NCBI GenBank assembly: GCA_050739575.1
Contig: JBOIBN010000007.1
Span: 1 to 52,403, forward strand
Reading direction: 5' to 3'
Source: JBOIBN01 sp050739575
GTDB taxonomy: Bacteria > Pseudomonadota > Gammaproteobacteria > JAKDMP01
Length of the DNA stretch: 52,403 bases
Below, piece by piece: positions 51,249-52,403 of the stretch. Within the stretch, counting starts at the first letter, position 1, and every line of letters starts with the position of its first letter. Both the position numbers and the translations under genes were made by a program. The notes under the pieces were generated by a model that did not search any database, had not been told where the DNA came from, and was given only the letters and a program-made list of their open reading frames with translations.

Positions 51249-52403
51249 ATGGCCACGATAGCGAAAGAGGCCAGTTGGCGTTGGGAGGGCCACGACCATC
51301 GCGGTGAGCGCGTGCGCGGTCGCCTCTCGGCAACCACGCTTCCGCTGGCTCGCGCCGAACTTCGCCGCCGCGGCATCGCCCCCATCCGGGTACGCCGCGA
51401 GCACCAGCCGCGCGGCAAGCGCATCCGCCCCAACGATATCGCTTATATCAGCCGTCAGCTCGCGACGATGATTACCGCCGGCGTGCCGATCGCGCAGTCC
51501 TTCGCGATCATCGGGCAGGGGCACGATAATCGCCGCATGCAAGGGCTTTGTTTCGAGATCAGAACCGACATCGAGGCAGGCAGCGCGCTCTCGCAGGCAC
51601 TCGCCAAGCACCCGAAATACTTCGATCATCTTTACGTCAGCCTGGTCGCGACGGGCGAACAATCGGGCCAGCTCGATCAAATCCTCGACCGCATTGCGAC
51701 CTACAAGGAAAAAACGGAATCCCTCAAGCGCAAAATCAAGAAGGCCCTCTTGTATCCGGCCGCCGTGATCACCGCCGCCATCATCGTCACCGCCATTCTG
51801 CTGATCTTCGTAATCCCGAAGTTCCAGGATTTCTACTCGAGCTTCGGCGCCTCGCTCCCCGCCTTCACGCGCTGGGTAATCGGCATCTCGTACTCGGCGC
51901 AGCACTACGGCTGGATTTACATCCTCGCTTTCATCCTTCTGATCGTGGCGATCATCCAGTTGCGCAAACGTTCGCTCGGCTTTCACCGCGGCATGGATCG
52001 CGTGGCGCTCAGGCTGCCGGTGCTCGGCACGATCCTGCGCAAGGCGGCGATCGCGCGCTTTGCACGCACGCTTTCGATTACCTTTTCCGCCGGCGTGCCG
52101 ATCACCGATGCGCTGACGACGGTCGCGCGCTCGACCGGAAACGTCATCTACGAAGAGGCCATCATGCGCGCGAGCAAGCGCATCGCGGGCGGCGAGCGTC
52201 TGCACCGCGCGCTGGAAGAAACCGTGATCTTCCCCAACATGGTCACGCAGATGATCGCGATCGGAGAAGAAGCCGGCGCGGTGGACGATATGTCCGGCAA
52301 GGTCGCGGACTTCTACGAAGAGGAAGTGGATACGCTGGTGGACGGCCTGAGCACGCTGCTCGAGCCGGTGATCATCGTGGTGCTCGGCGTCATCGTCGGA
52401 GCC
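51249..52403 (+). CDS. pilC: Type IV pilus inner-membrane platform protein PilC, partial
   Basis: 385 codons with no stop, cut by the window edge. It begins MATIAKEASWRWEGHDHRGE and continues with the T2SF domain (AYISRQLATMITAGVPIAQS, later SGQLDQILDRIATYKEKTES) and a first transmembrane segment (AAIIVTAILLIFVIPKFQDF). The second T2SF repeat (RFARTLSITFSAGVPITDAL) and GEEAGAVDDMSGKVADFYEE are also present. PilC works with PilB to extrude pilin. It starts 24 bp after pilB; pilD would be expected next. Confidence 0.96.
   Translation, partial: MATIAKEASWRWEGHDHRGERVRGRLSATTLPLARAELRRRGIAPIRVRREHQPRGKRIRPNDIAYISRQLATMITAGVPIAQSFAIIGQGHDNRRMQGLCFEIRTDIEAGSALSQALAKHPKYFDHLYVSLVATGEQSGQLDQILDRIATYKEKTESLKRKIKKALLYPAAVITAAIIVTAILLIFVIPKFQDFYSSFGASLPAFTRWVIGISYSAQHYGWIYILAFILLIVAIIQLRKRSLGFHRGMDRVALRLPVLGTILRKAAIARFARTLSITFSAGVPITDALTTVARSTGNVIYEEAIMRASKRIAGGERLHRALEETVIFPNMVTQMIAIGEEAGAVDDMSGKVADFYEEEVDTLVDGLSTLLEPVIIVVLGVIVGA

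Overview
The window is GC-rich, gene-dense DNA from a gammaproteobacterium. The supporting evidence is the order bamD / rluD-pgeF-clpB, an ssb gene paired with a YajR-like MFS gene as beside uvrA in pseudomonads, sigma-54-dependent PilS/PilR control of a type IV pilin, and many GTAG-type REP elements with their own RAYT transposase. Genus and species cannot be named from what is visible.

Layout. 1-8.1 kb: end of a PAP2 phosphatase, ssb, an MFS transporter, a small secreted peptidoglycan-binding protein, argE, a secreted DUF3152-like metzincin, a GNAT/C39 fusion overlapping a RimK-like ATP-grasp ligase, and a small membrane protein. 8.1-18.0 kb: clpB, a ZIP transporter, pgeF, rluD, bamD, nadE and sucCD. 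18.1-22.7 kb: pilS-pilR, then a RAYT gene bracketed by REP pairs, then a textbook sigma-54 promoter and pilA.

23-49.3 kb: an accessory island separates pilA from pilB and pilC. It opens with three paralogous multi-pass proteins that resemble TMTC-type O-mannosyltransferases (GT-C fold, LLDD motif, C-terminal TPR-like part) and a DPM1-like GT2 that would supply the lipid-linked sugar. Together they form a candidate pilin O-glycosylation system. Next come GT4 and GT9 transferases scattered among toxin-antitoxin modules. A leftward seven-gene operon follows (DegT aminotransferase, ATP-grasp, two methyltransferases, GT2, a fused CDP-ribitol synthase/reductase and a TagF-type polyol-phosphate transferase), and the island ends with a Wzx-like flippase. 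This suggests a ribitol- or glycerol-phosphate-containing surface glycan. Seven toxin-antitoxin modules (one with a frameshifted toxin) and one antitoxin remnant lie between 30.6 and 47.9 kb.

49.5-52.4 kb: pilB and the beginning of pilC resume the pilus operon.

The most unusual features are the TMTC-like/DPM1-like set beside pilA, and a composite REP-containing repeat inserted in frame at different places in two of the three TMTC-like genes. This recalls the protein-coding palindromic elements of Rickettsia.
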